64,000 nucleotides of DNA from Scolanthus callimorphus (lineage: Eukaryota > Cnidaria > Anthozoa > Actiniaria > Edwardsiidae), in contig JAWWUD010000103.1 of NCBI GenBank assembly GCA_033964015.1, forward strand, positions 310,001 through 374,000, read 5' to 3'. The notes below the pieces were generated by a model, which saw only the letters and a list, made by a program, of their open reading frames with translations, had not been told where the DNA came from and searched no databases. The first letter of the stretch is position 1; each line of letters starts with the position of its first letter. This document shows, piece after piece, positions 40,501 to 50,042 of this stretch. Position numbers and translations under genes: made by a program.

Positions 40501-42920
40501 TTGCTGTTCAGTGACTCTTCTTTAAACTTCGCCGTGCAATCAAAGACAACGCGTATTTTTTCCGGTTTCTTTGGATGATACACACCGTGGTTTGGGATGT
40601 ACCATGCAGTCCCTGTCGGTATCAGTGTCGAGTTGGGTACCTTTCGTGCGTAGTTCTTCTCTAAGATGTCTTCCATAAACTTGACATAATCAGTATAGAA
40701 ACGATGGTCTTTTTCCAGCCTTCTCTTTAACCAATAGGCTCTCTGGAGAACTTCGGGTCTGTTATCTGGGAAAAGTACATTTTCATCTCTGAAGGGAAGG
40801 GGCACTTCATAGTGACCAGAAACGTGCACGGTTTCATTTGACACTTTAGTTAGAAATCTTTTATCCTCAACTGAAAGACCGATTTTAGATCCACTTCTTG
40901 GATTATCATTGAAGTCTTGCTCAAACACTGAATTCAGAGCTCTTGGGGATATGATCTCTTTGATAGCGTTATTTACAGTGAAGTGATGAGTAGAAGGTTC
41001 GAGTGACACAGCATCCTTTACGGTCATCTGATGACAGCTGATAGAAGTTTTCTCGCCGCTCGACAATGTAAGAGGACCAATGACTGTCCATCCAGCGAAA
41101 GTACGGACTGCGTAGGGACCGCCATTTTCACTGATAATGAAATCTCGTGGTTCTAAGGCCTCTGGACAGTTTGTACCAATCAGAAGTCCTACATGAACAT
41201 CATTCAGGAGTGTCGGTATTTCGTGTGCTATGTTCTTGATATGCTGCCAATTCCTTACATGATCTGGCGTTGGGATCTCATTTGGCGAAGCAGGAATTTC
41301 TTCCCTTGTGTAAGTTTTAGGCAACTGTATGTTATGCTCTCTTGAGAGATCGGATACCCGTAAATCGTAGATAACAGTGGTATCTTGAACTTTAGTTCCA
41401 TTCATCGTCTTAATCATCAGCTTGCTGGTTATTCCTTTTGCACCTAATCTGGACTTGGCCGTTTCTGATACAAATGTTCCAGAACTGCAATTGTCGAGCA
41501 TAGCGTACGTCACAATCTCTTTATCTTGATACTGAAGTCTTACAGGAACAATGGGCATGGCGCTGATGTATTTATTCTCTTCACTTGTGTCTGTACGGGC
41601 ATTAGTAACAGGTTCAGGCACTGACTCGTTTGATTGTGTAGATTGTTCCCGTGTTTTCGTGCTGCCTTGTTTTAGATGTATTGGTCGAAAGTTGTTATCA
41701 TGTAATCCGGTTGGATGTTTTCCTTGACATGTCTTGCAGGTTTTCTTAGATAAACAGCCTTTAGATACATGATCTTCGCCATAGCATGCATAACATCTTC
41801 TGTTGTCTTTCAAGAACGACTTTCTGTCTTGAAGGCTTTTTTCAAGGTAGAACTTACAGTCATCCAAGTCATGTTTACTTTTCTTGCAACATATGCAGGT
41901 TTTCGTCTCTGTTTCTGTGAAGAAGCTTACTTCTCTAAGTCCTTTCTTGCCTTTTTGTATCGCACTTGGTTTATTTGCTGAGCTGCCATGCACTCGATTA
42001 ATAGCTTCACGGGAGAATACTGGATCTGAGTGTACCTTTGTTTCTTGCTTCATGAAGTCTGCAAAGGCTGAAAAACCAGGAATCTTCTTATCTCGTTCTC
42101 TCAGTTTGTTTGCTTCTCTTCTCCAGCGGTCTTGCATAGAAAAGGGTAGTTTAGAGACTAAACTCTGAACGTTGTGTACTGTCAGGTACGATAAGGATGT
42201 CATGGCGGTTTGACATTGCACTAGGAAGGTCGTAAACTTACTGAGAGACTTTACATCATATGTTATGGTTGACCATTCTGTTACTTTCTTGATATATGCG
42301 TTCGATATCACATAAGGATTTCTCTGACAAAATTTTCTTTGCTTCGCTTCCTGATAGCCAAACGTGCCGCTATGGAAACAGCCCCTGATAAGGTCATAGG
42401 GCTCTCCCTCGAGATACTGTTCTAAGTAGCGAAGGCAACTTTCATTGGAAACCAGCTTTGACTCGATCTGTGATTCGAAACCTGCCATGAATTCATGATA
42501 ATGCATGGGATCTCCCGTAAATTTACTCAGGGTTAGTGATGGAAGAAGGGAGTGTTGCTGCTGGACTGCGAGCATCTGTGTCAGGTTATTTTGTTTTTCC
42601 ATGAGACTCTTCATGCAAAGATCGTCAAAATGTGATTGTGATATTTCCTGTGGAACTTGTGCATGTGGTACTTGCAGTGGTACTTGTGCATTTGGTACTT
42701 GCAGTGGTACTTGTGCAGTTGGCACTTGTGCAGTTGGCACTTGTGTAGTTGGCACTTCTTGTTTCATAGGTACACGTGTAGTTGGCACTTGCAGTGGCAC
42801 TTGCAGTGGCACTTCCAGTTTAAAAGCGGGTACACGTGTTGGAACAGGCGGTGACTGGAAAATATTAAAATTCGGTTTCACTGATAACGGAGGATGTTTA
42901 ATTGACTGTGTCGACGTCAT
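37512..42920 (-). CDS. BEL Gag-Pol polyprotein (1,802 aa frame)
   Basis: Starts ATG at 42,920. Residues 37-90 are short VPxxQ repeats; 126-300 resemble the Gag DUF1759 (LPSLTLSKFTGDP); 342-408 hold CCHC-type knuckles. The protease site is at Asp476 (AMLDNCSSG). RT covers about 740-950 with Asp835 (GDVEAMF); the second catalytic box reads FDVDD (914-918) where BEL proteins normally have an aromatic YVDD. RNase H residues are Asp1097, Glu1141, Asp1171, Asp1216. Integrase shows H1420/H1435/C1465/C1468 and Asp1500, Asp1562, Glu1616, followed by a DUF5641-like tail. The frame is otherwise uninterrupted. The Y-to-D change needs only one base and probably impairs polymerisation. Confidence 0.93.
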   Translation of the reverse strand: MTSTQSIKHPPLSVKPNFNIFQSPPVPTRVPAFKLEVPLQVPLQVPTTRVPMKQEVPTTQVPTAQVPTAQVPLQVPNAQVPLQVPHAQVPQEISQSHFDDLCMKSLMEKQNNLTQMLAVQQQHSLLPSLTLSKFTGDPMHYHEFMAGFESQIESKLVSNESCLRYLEQYLEGEPYDLIRGCFHSGTFGYQEAKQRKFCQRNPYVISNAYIKKVTEWSTITYDVKSLSKFTTFLVQCQTAMTSLSYLTVHNVQSLVSKLPFSMQDRWRREANKLRERDKKIPGFSAFADFMKQETKVHSDPVFSREAINRVHGSSANKPSAIQKGKKGLREVSFFTETETKTCICCKKSKHDLDDCKFYLEKSLQDRKSFLKDNRRCYACYGEDHVSKGCLSKKTCKTCQGKHPTGLHDNNFRPIHLKQGSTKTREQSTQSNESVPEPVTNARTDTSEENKYISAMPIVPVRLQYQDKEIVTYAMLDNCSSGTFVSETAKSRLGAKGITSKLMIKTMNGTKVQDTTVIYDLRVSDLSREHNIQLPKTYTREEIPASPNEIPTPDHVRNWQHIKNIAHEIPTLLNDVHVGLLIGTNCPEALEPRDFIISENGGPYAVRTFAGWTVIGPLTLSSGEKTSISCHQMTVKDAVSLEPSTHHFTVNNAIKEIISPRALNSVFEQDFNDNPRSGSKIGLSVEDKRFLTKVSNETVHVSGHYEVPLPFRDENVLFPDNRPEVLQRAYWLKRRLEKDHRFYTDYVKFMEDILEKNYARKVPNSTLIPTGTAWYIPNHGVYHPKKPEKIRVVFDCTAKFKEESLNSKLLKGPDLTSKLIGVLTRFREEPIAFMGDVEAMFHQVRVPEHQRDFLRFFWWSDGDLTEEPSEHQMNVHLFGAVSSPSIANYCLRRCADDFGKEVDDEESVDVLKRNFDVDDCLRSETTEAKAITRIQDVQHLCARGGFHLTKFISNSRIVLETVPEQERAKEAKSLDLSKDQLPIERAIKVNWAVENDTFGFRISLKDKPLTRRGILSTISSVYDPLGFGAPVLLPGKKILQELCQENLDWDDEVPDSYKTRWVQWRNSLPQLERFSMSRCLKPGDFGNVTTRQTHSFSDASSIGYGQVTYLRQINNEGKIHCTFLMGKARLAPIKSVSIPRLELTAAVTSVKVGAVMIEELSLPIDDSFYWTDSTTVLRYIKNEEKRFPVFVSNRVQTIDHSEPDQWRYVSSECNPADHASRGIKATSFIAPNSWIKGPKFLRQPMNEWPKSEPNSSMDPSLLEEFTNDTATVNATVSDSNHGIIRRFEKIADWYKLKAAVAWIRRLTSRSQQPREQTTKISKPRPLTVTELQDAERKILEIAQRDAFSDEMIYLSSRPELSNGKRAEKKIKDKKLKKSSSLYRLDPILGKDGLLRVGGRLEKSKDLSEESKHPIIVPKKSHITRLLIEDAYKRVAHGGRGMTLNELRNRIWIINANSAVRYHISRCVTCRRLRAKVGEQKMADLPEVRVTAAAPFLSCRVDYFGPFIIKERRKELKRYGVVFSCMTSRAIHIEVAHSLDTDSCINAIRRFVARRGPVRELHSDNGTNFVGSERELREALEELNHSKIADDVKREFNADWIKWKKNPPAASHMGGIWERQIRSIRAILAGLIREQLHALDDGSFRTLMAECECIVNSRPLTYLSDDPDDPIPLTPNNILTMKSKVVMPPPGCFQKADVYLRKRWRRVQYLANLFWTRWRREYIHSLQERIKWHGVKRNLKVGDVVLMVDESSPRGKWKLARVIDVRADNKGLVRMVKIRSSGSVYERPITKLILILENEGDQKM
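42655..42830 (-). repeat. 15-bp coding minisatellite in Gag
   Basis: Units of the type ggcacttgtgcagtt repeat about ten times and encode the pentapeptide VPTAQ/VPLQV. Length polymorphism between copies of the element is expected. Confidence 0.8.
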
Positions 42921-43276
42921 CGGAAAGCGAAGCTTTTTTCTGTTTCTTTAGTGGGCGGCGTCTTGACATGAAATGATTTCATCTGCGACATAGTTGCAGG
43001 ATAGTCTTCTATACGAAATCTCGTTCTTTGAGGGCTAACCGGAGAATATATAGCTTGTTCTTGTTGAGCGAATTCCGTGTACGATTTTTCTTTTGCTAGG
43101 GCTACTGATATTTCTTCTTGTAGCTTGAGTTCTTGTGCTTGATCTTCAAGCTCTTGTTTTTGTCTCTCTAAAGCTTGCTTTTGTCTTAGAAACTGTGCCT
43201 TAGCCTTTAGTTCTGCCACTTTTAATCTCTCCTTAGCTGCATTAACAGACGCGCGTGAGGTTTTACTGAACTGGCT
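42917..43276 (-). CDS. BEL N-terminal Gag, second segment (coiled coil)
   Basis: In frame with the upstream segment and separated from it only by the TAA at 43,277-43,279. It encodes a strongly heptad-like, Lys/Glu/Gln-rich stretch (LRQKQALERQKQELEDQAQE) expected to form a coiled coil, as is common in the N-terminal Gag of BEL elements. It stops with TGA at 42,917-42,919, overlapping the ATG of the polyprotein by ATGA. A six-A run (42,934-42,939 on the complementary strand) lies in the overlap, where slippage or an indel could account for the frame change. Confidence 0.8.
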   Translation of the reverse strand, partial: SQFSKTSRASVNAAKERLKVAELKAKAQFLRQKQALERQKQELEDQAQELKLQEEISVALAKEKSYTEFAQQEQAIYSPVSPQRTRFRIEDYPATMSQMKSFHVKTPPTKETEKSFAFR

Positions 43277-44017
43277 TTAATTGCTGTGTCTTGAACTTGC
43301 TGGAGTTTTAGCTGTCGGTTCCAAGGCTTTCACAATAGACTTGACTGAAGTGTGTGAGGATTTACTTGATTTACTATGCTTTGATCTGTGTGATGACTTT
43401 GACAACACTTCTTCTACTTCAGCTTCAGCTAACCATTCTGTCAGTTTTAACTTAAAATCCCTCAGTCGTCGGTGTTGTTCTTCATACCATAGAATTGCTG
43501 AATCTCTCTTAGAACCATCTATGATGGTATTTTCCCACAACGAAAATACTTCGGGCAAATGAAAATACATTTCCTCTAAAACTCTCAAATGTGCCTTAAC
43601 GACACCAACGTTTTCATATGATGAGGTCAAACCATCGATAAAATTAAGCTTTGAACTGATTTTCTTCTGCAAAGCAAAACATTCGTTCCATCGTAATTCG
43701 GAAATATATGCTTGACCCCTTTCAGTTTGTTGTCGTTTTCTCGTTCCTTTTTTTCGACTGCTCGTATGTTCGTGAATATAGCTTCCGACGTTTGATTCGG
43801 TATTCGTTATACTTTCGGAAGGTTGTCGAGCAATGTTCGCATGTTCGGTATTTGATTGTTTTTCGGATGGCTCTCGAGCAGCATTCGGATGTTCGGTACT
43901 GCTCGGTAGATTTTCGGAAGGCTCTCGGGTAACATTCGGAAATTCGGTATTCGGTTTTTCCGTAAAGACTCGAGCTAGCAGATTTTCAATAGCATCGTCT
44001 CTTGGTTGATCGCTCAT
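43277..44017 (-). CDS. BEL N-terminal Gag, first segment
   Basis: ATG at 44,017, about 35 bp inside the 5' LTR, opening 246 codons. The N-terminal part has degenerate repeats of REPSE/NTEHPN type (residues 20-75); the middle is helical (LRWNECFALQKKISSKLNFI); the C-terminal part is Ser/Lys/His-rich (SSHRSKHSKSSKSSHTS). This arrangement is typical of the leader part of BEL Gag proteins. It ends at TAA (43,277-43,279), while the following frame continues in register. Confidence 0.8.
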   Translation of the reverse strand: MSDQPRDDAIENLLARVFTEKPNTEFPNVTREPSENLPSSTEHPNAAREPSEKQSNTEHANIARQPSESITNTESNVGSYIHEHTSSRKKGTRKRQQTERGQAYISELRWNECFALQKKISSKLNFIDGLTSSYENVGVVKAHLRVLEEMYFHLPEVFSLWENTIIDGSKRDSAILWYEEQHRRLRDFKLKLTEWLAEAEVEEVLSKSSHRSKHSKSSKSSHTSVKSIVKALEPTAKTPASSRHSN

Positions 44018-44052
44018 GATCGGTTTTCGAATTTATCACATCGTTTTAACAA

Positions 44053-44501
44053 TAAAATGAACGTTTCCCAGTGGAATGAACGGTTGGTAATCGAATAAAC
44101 GTTTCCTGAAACACTTGTTTAGACGCGGCTCGACAGACATTTAATATTTGACTTTGACAATATAACATAACAAATTAATGGACTTATCTGTTGGGCACAT
44201 CAAGCCGGTTACTGAAAAATAATAGAAAGAAGCGTTAAACACTGAACATAGAGCTACATGGCGATTATACAGTGCAATTCTGGTGCGATACTTACAAACG
44301 ATGTGTTACAGGACGGTGAAGCCGGTTATCGATGTGCTTATAGGTTAGATGCGCTAGTTCGTATTTATGCAGTATCGGTTGTGAATAACTTACTTAACAA
44401 AGTACTAGTGCGTGAAGTACAAGTGCAAAGACAATGCAAACAAAGTACAAAATATTTAAAGAAGGCAATTAGCGTATAAATGTTATTTGAGCGTAATTGG
44501 C
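44053..44501 (-). repeat. BEL 5' LTR (449 bp)
   Basis: Partner of 36,840-37,285, with 3 extra bp. Identity ends at 44,501, beyond which the 9-bp array continues (tgtaagggctgttagggctg). A 73-codon antisense frame is open in both LTRs but is not considered a gene. Confidence 0.9.
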
Positions 44502-44645
44502 TGTAAGGGCTGTTAGGGCTGTAGGTGTTGATCATAATATGTGCCCCGCCTTTTAGACGTGGGAGTAAGGAATGCTTTCTCCCTGCTGTTTGTCCCTAAC
44601 AGCAGCCCTATGCTGTTTGGGACTGTTAGGCCTAACAGCAGGCCA
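44502..44645 (-). repeat. Right outer terminal module with residual 9-bp array
   Basis: tgtaagggctgttagggctg, then ggtgttgatcataatatgtg, ccccgccttttagacgtggg, agtaaggaatgctttctccc and gactgttaggcctaacagca: the inverted counterpart of 32,698-32,801. Confidence 0.75.
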
Positions 44646-45787
44646 AACAAGAATTTCCCTGTCCTATTCCTTGACTCATATGACCCCTGAGATAGACAGT
44701 TTTATGCTGTCCCTACACAAATACCATATCTCTCAGCCCAGAGTTATCTCGGTCACAAGTGAATTGTTTGATTTCAACACAGAGGGATTGTATAGATTGT
44801 ATAGAGGCAAGTCTGGGGACCAAAATATCCCCTAATCCCATATCTTGCCTCATTTGGTGCCTCAGCTGTATCCCTGCAACATATCCGAAAAGTATCCCCC
44901 TAAAATATCTGGTAATCTTTTCAACCCTAAAAAAGTTTGCAGTTTCAAATTTTGTAATGACTAAATTTTCTAATTTTCAAATAAATTTGATTGCTTGATT
45001 GGCTTGATTTATTTTATTGCTTGCCACATGTCCCATGGCTTACAGTCAGAATTAGCATGCTCCCTGTTCTTTTCCATACAAATACTGTATTTTTTTAGAA
45101 ATTCCATAGGGGTGGGGGTCACTTTTCAACACCCTTCTGGGCAGGGGGGGACACAATAACTTTCATGATTTATTCAGGACAATATTTATTCTCAGTGGAA
45201 AAAACTGCATTATCTGACAGAATAGTAAGTGGAATAATTTCACAAGATAATATTATTGATAGATACACCAGATACATAACTCCATATTATGGGTGGAGCA
45301 ATTTTGTAGAAGGGTCTGAAATTCATGAAGTTTCAGGTTTACAAGATGTCAAGAAAAGCAAAAAAAAGGTACTTGAATTTCACCTAATTGCACTTCAAAT
45401 ACTGAAAAAAATGGGGGTTTGGGGAGGGAGGAGAGAAAATAGAAATGAAACAGAAAAACAAAATAATTTCTGTTTGAGGGGGCATGCTCCCCCTGAGGAA
45501 AGTTTGAAAAACTTTGATCAAGATACTTCTATTGGGTTTTAGAAAGAGGTGACAACAATGAAACTACGGCGGAAACATATAACAGAGGCTCTCTTTATTC
45601 TGATCCAACAGAAATGGGAAAACGTTCTGTGCACTCTGCTGTTTTTCCTTTGAGCAAGGAAAATATTATTGATGAATCAAATTTAACTTTTTTTTTTTTT
45701 TATACTGGGGACAAACCGATTACTCACGAAGAATCCAAAACAAATTGAACCACAGGTCGAAGGTTTTCAAGAAATAACTTATATTGG
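44646..45787. other. Intergenic with repeat fragments
   Basis: 44,880-44,935 resembles the short tandem repeat at 2.61 kb. 45,073-45,150 (ttccatacaaatactgtatt, ggtcacttttcaacac) is a partial copy of the hairpin element at 55,606-55,760. A 125-codon plus frame at 45,165-45,542 has no domain and no splice context. Confidence 0.45.
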
Positions 45788-45789
45788 TT

Positions 45790-45968
45790 AAATCACACTA
45801 GTGGTCTATTATCAATGCTGCGTTCTGGTTGGTTGAGCTACTAGTAGGCTATAAGTTATAGGCTACTAGTAAAGTAGCGAAAAGTGTCAGATTTGAAAGC
45901 CAGAAATGGCAAATGACCAGAGCAGAAATATTTTTGGGCAACACAAATTGACCTACTAGTGTGATTTG
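45790..45968. mobile_element. MITE with AAATCACACTAGT termini
   Basis: Inverted ends aaatcacactagtggtc and gacctactagtgtgattt enclose about 145 bp containing the internal palindrome ctactagtaggc and cctactagtaaagtagc-like words. The target duplication is unclear. Confidence 0.65.
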
Positions 45969-46080
45969 ACTAAAACAATTATTCCTCTCGCCCTCTGAGT
46001 CAATAGCCCAAAATAGATAGCTATCAATAGATAGAATAAAGTAATCAATTCGATAATTCAATGAATGGCCGAAACCTGGG

Positions 46081-46280
46081 GGAGACTCCAATATTTTTTT
46101 GTCGGGGATGATCGTCGGAAATTTTCAGTTTCACCCCTAAAAGATACCAAACGTGGCGGGCCATGGCGTGGCTAAAAAATTATTACCCTAAAAGATACCC
46201 TAAAAGATGAGGTCTTATGTACCAAGTAGGCGCGAAGGACACAGGTGAAAGATACCCATCAATAAATTTCGGTGTTTGTT
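46081..46280. repeat. Dispersed repeat, inverted copy of 2,068-2,258
   Basis: Shares gtcggggatgatcgtc, cagtttcacccctaaaagat, ccaagtaggcgcgaaggaca and gatacccatcaa in reverse order and orientation. Additional cccctaaaagataccaa pieces to 46,500 suggest internal tandem structure. Confidence 0.7.
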
Positions 46281-46500
46281 TCTAATTTATCGTCATCTCG
46301 AATCGAATAATCTCTCTTTCTCGCGGTTTTTAGAAGCACCATCATAAGAAAAAACAATTTGGACAAAGTTTCGTCCCTAAAAGATACCAATCTCCCTAAA
46401 ATTTATTGAAGATCACGATCACCCCTAAAAGAGACCAAACCATCGTGATTTTAACCCCTAAAAGATACGACGATCATCCCCGACCAAAAATTGGGAGTCC

Positions 46501-47865
46501 CACCTCGGGGGCGGAAACCCAGTTGAAAGTCGGATCATCTTTTCTAAATCGTACGGCCGAGGAATCAAAATTCCTAAAGAGATCGTCTAGTCAGAGAAAA
46601 TATTTCTCATAAAACAAAAAAAAAACATTCTTACCAATTAAGAGCTTGCAGTTTAGTCCACTTCATAATGAACGTTTGTCCAACTCCAGCGAACAGTGAG
46701 TTTCCAATCCACACCGCACCCATTATATCCGTGACTTTCAAAGCTATAGGGAGCTGAAGAACCCACAAAACACGGCAAAACACGAAAACTCCCGCGCTCG
46801 ATTTGGGCGCCATTGTTGTTGTACTGTTCGTGACAGACGTTTTCAGCTCCTGTGAATTCAGCTATAGTCTTGACACTTTCGCATTCAGTGGAGAAGTAGA
46901 ACATGTGTCTAATTAAATAGAATTGCAGCCTGTAATTTTTTCTCGTGAAGTAAACGACTCCTCTCGAAAACAAACAGAGCAGGCTATCGTGTGTAGGAAC
47001 TTGACTATAACTTACAACTACAACTTTTAACTTTCACTAATCTTGCCGCTTCGGGTCACGTGGTGGTCATGAACAAAGACGTTTGTCAATAGAAACTTTG
47101 AAACTTGTTTCCAGTTATTTCCGCTTCCTGTAAAGTGAAGTTTGTGATTTTCGCTGATTTGAGATCCAAAACAGAGATCCAATTACTTATACCACGCTCG
47201 GTGTCGGCGCTCGTCAGGCGTTGTGTCGTTCAAGGTACCGAAAGTTTCTGTTTAAAAAAATAGTGTTAGTCCATCAACTGTCGAGGAGAGCCGAAAATTT
47301 GTGGTTCACTCAAGGGCAAGGGGAACAAACGAAACCGTTTCCATGTTAATCCTCAACTATCGAGTAGTCTAAAAAAGATATGATGGCAAGAACAGGATGC
47401 CTCTCTTTGGTGGTTTACTTTCTGCTCTGATCTTATGCTTTGCCCGGCTTCTTCTTACCCCTTCTTCCCGGGCGCAATTTCCTTTTAGGTCTCTCTGGTG
47501 CTTCCATTTCTTTCTGCTCTTTTACTAGAGATAATTTTAACATTCCTCGATTCCTTCCTCATCCATCGACCCAATGTTTGTATTCTATGGCTTCCTCTTC
47601 GCGTATTTTTATCCTTTGAGGCGTAAGTGATAGCACGGTTCTGCGGTTGTCTTTTCTCGGACTTGAAACTCCGACTGCAAGAATTTCAGGAGCAAGCCGG
47701 CAAAGAAAATACTCCAACTTGATTATTATTCCCCATTCTACCAAGTCTTTGATACCAAGTCTTCTTCGAGCATTTCTCCTTTGAGTAATTATTGTAGGTT
47801 GTTTTTTCAGCCGCTAGCAGCCTTGTAGTCTTTTTGTGCCTGCGATTTTAGCTTTCACGTGAGCA
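46501..47865. other. Intergenic, no gene supported
   Basis: Minus-strand frames at 46,631-46,973 overlap in two registers and have no recognisable motif. No structured repeat is evident. Confidence 0.4.
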
Positions 47866-47970
47866 TCAACATCCCCCCCCCCCGTGACAACGCGCCCCTC
47901 CCCCGTTTGTTGAGCACTCCCTCCTCCCTCCTGACAACGCGCCCCTCCCCCCGTTAGTTGAGCATGCTTG
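47866..47970. repeat. C-rich tandem duplication
   Basis: Two units of about 60 bp share tgacaacgcgcccctccccc and gttgagca, each with a long C run. Confidence 0.7.
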
Positions 47971-48064
47971 ACGTCACAATAGGGCTATTGTGACGTAGGG
48001 TAGACAGGAAAACGTACAGCATCCGGGACTTGCTGAGACGTCCAAAAACCGGATCGACCCCTAG

Positions 48065-48190
48065 CAATTTCCACAGGTGACTCAAAAACTCACACAGGGT
48101 ACCCAATACTATATTTGCAGTTTTTGACGCTGTTTTCTTAGGTATGGTGCTCCGCTTTGCGGCGGCCTTCGGCCGGAGCTCCGCTAAAAC
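48065..48190 (-). repeat. Dispersed repeat ending in a CG-rich hairpin, copy 4
   Basis: Inverted relative to 61,450-61,570: shares cacagggtaccca, cttaggtatggtgctccgc and the hairpin cggcggccttcggccggagctccgct. It is the best-conserved end of the GGAGCTCC family. Confidence 0.7.
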
Positions 48191-49660
48191 TAGGAATATG
48201 AGATGTGTGACTTGAATCTTCTAACCAGGTCTCCGTAATACCAATAACAGAGAAGTCAATATTAATACTTGATAGAAAATGACAAACAAACAAACAAACA
48301 AACAAACTCGGGAATCAGGTTAGACAACAGTCTGCATTCCTGAGGACTGTTGGTAGTTTGATTCACTTAACCGCGTTACGCTCGCGAGTCACGCTGTACA
48401 TGGGTTTGTCGCACGATTCGCTCGTCGATCTTCGCGCCGCTTTCTATTGATTCTCCGGGTTTCTAAGCAACTTCTATGTTTGCGCCCATCTGTATTATAC
48501 GTGGTTACAGTATTTTTTTCGTTTTTATAGAGTTTAACAAAACAAACAGGACAGTCCTACGGTTCTTGTACGCTATTTCTTCCCGAGTTTTCGACTTTTG
48601 CATTCGATATTTTTACTCGGGCTTCCTGTGGAAGGAAGGCCCGAGTTAGAATCTGCCCCCGTCTCTTTTTCCTTCAACTTTCAGACGCAAAAAGCAGATT
48701 CAAAATGGCGGAGCCCATCAATATGGAGAAGACCATGTGACCAATCCCATGAGCATTGCGCGCCCACTCGCGCAGATTCAAAATGGCGCAGCCAATCAGT
48801 GTGCAGTTCTTAACAGGTTCTTTAAAGCGCATCAAAATTTAGCCAATCGGCGCGTAGAATCTATATATTATAAGTTTTTGCCTCAAACAACATGGCCGTC
48901 GCCGTCAGGTCCAATGCGTGGAAAGAAGAATATAAAACCTTCGATTTCTAGCCGACTTAACCTAGAAATATGGCTACATTCAATAGATATGGACTCCTGA
49001 TAGAACAAATTCAGGTGTGACTTGACCAATGCCATTTATTTACGAATGCTCGAAGAGATTTGCAGGAAACGAAGGAAAATATGTGTTCGGTCATAGAAAC
49101 TGGGCTATAAAACTGCGGAAGAACCGTTCCTCAGGCGAACTCTTGCAACTCGTGTCTTTAAATTGCGCCCTTTAAAGGATTGTTCTGTGTCAAAGGAGTT
49201 CGTATTTTATCCCTCTACTGCATCTTCGACTTGGGCCGCCATTCTGTTTCGAGTTCGCGATTCATCAGTTGAACGACAGGGAAAATTCAACTCACAATGG
49301 ACTTCCATATTGGGTATTGCAAGTGGATTTAGCAGTATAAAACTTTCGAGGGAAAACACCAGAAGTCTATCTCTTCGAGAAACACACAATGAAAGGACGA
49401 AGGTTAGGTAATGCAGTTTGTAATAACAGACCACAGGCAGGCCAGGCGAATTATTTTTAAATAAGTTTGATAAGATGCTATTATGGAAAGAGGAGCGAGT
49501 GAAATGTTTTGAGTACTGTGGGAAGGCTGGAAACAGTTGCTAGACTGCAGAATACCCCCCTCCCTGATTTGAATATGAATAGATCTTTTCTTTTATGCCA
49601 CCTCGTTCTATAAGAACTTCAGAGAGATGCAAATCGGGGGGGGGGGGGATTCTGCAGTCG
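48191..49660. other. Intergenic; AAAC microsatellite
   Basis: (AAAC)5-6 lies at about 48,282-48,306. Short frames in 48.6-49.4 kb have no motif. A direct duplication of gcagattcaaaatggcg(g/c)agcc occurs at about 48,691-48,715 and 48,773-48,794. Confidence 0.45.
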
Positions 49661-50042
49661 CTCCGAAATAGTAATCCCCACGACACAACTCAGGAGACAT
49701 TTAAAGTTAATAATGCAACTTTATTTACGAATAATTCGCCTGGTCTGCCTGTAAACAGACCCAAGGCCAAGACCCAATCAAGCAACTTTTACTACAATGC
49801 AGATGGAATTTATTTGGTAAAAACTGCTCCGAAATAGTAATCCCCAAGACACAACTCAGGAGACATTTAAAGTTAATAATGCAACTTTATTTACGAATAA
49901 TTCGCCTGGTCTGCCTGTAAACAGACCCAAGGCCAAGACCCAATCAAGCAACTTTTACTACAATGCAGATGGAATTTATTTGGTAAAAACTGCTCCGAAA
50001 TAGTTATCCCCAAGACACAACTCAGGAGACATTTAAAGTTAA
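49661..50042 (+). repeat. 166-bp tandem array, units 1, 2 and start of 3
   Basis: Units start at 49,661, 49,827 and 49,993 (ctccgaaatagtaatcccca). The period is exactly 166 bp and the copies are almost identical. The third unit is interrupted after 50 bp by a Helitron-like element and continues at 51,238 for the remaining 116 bp. Confidence 0.92.

Larger units (their letters stand above)
36840..44501 (-). mobile_element. BEL/Pao LTR retrotransposon, complete but probably defective
   Basis: Two direct LTRs flank a 6.8-kb interior that encodes Gag and Pol on the minus strand. The order of domains (Gag/DUF1759, zinc knuckles, DUF1758 protease, RT, RNase H, integrase, DUF5641) is that of BEL/Pao. 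The LTRs differ by three substitutions and one 3-bp indel, so insertion is recent. The coding region has an in-frame stop (43,277-43,279), a frame change at 42,917-42,920 and an altered RT box. It was inserted in the right 9-bp array of the recombinase element. A clear target duplication cannot be read because the target is itself repetitive; nor can the primer-binding site. Confidence 0.95.
32698..44645 (+). mobile_element. Composite tyrosine-recombinase element with inverted terminal modules
   Basis: The outer left module (32,698-32,801) and outer right module (44,524-44,645) are inverted copies of each other, sharing ggcctaacag, cattccttactcccac, gacggggcacaaattatgat and aaacacc (right side has a 25-bp insertion). 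Inside each lies an array of the 9-bp unit CAGCCCTAA (left) or its complement (right). A second inner copy of the module follows on both sides (33,290-33,317; 36,684-36,720). The only intact gene is a tyrosine recombinase. Later insertions are a 165-bp foldback, a 92-bp MITE and a 7.66-kb BEL element; without BEL the unit is about 4.3 kb. No target duplication is evident. Confidence 0.65.

Noticed and set aside
42505..42951. 148-codon plus-strand frame with GTCSGTCAVGT repeats
   Set aside because: It is the antisense shadow of the 15-bp coding repeat in the BEL Gag.
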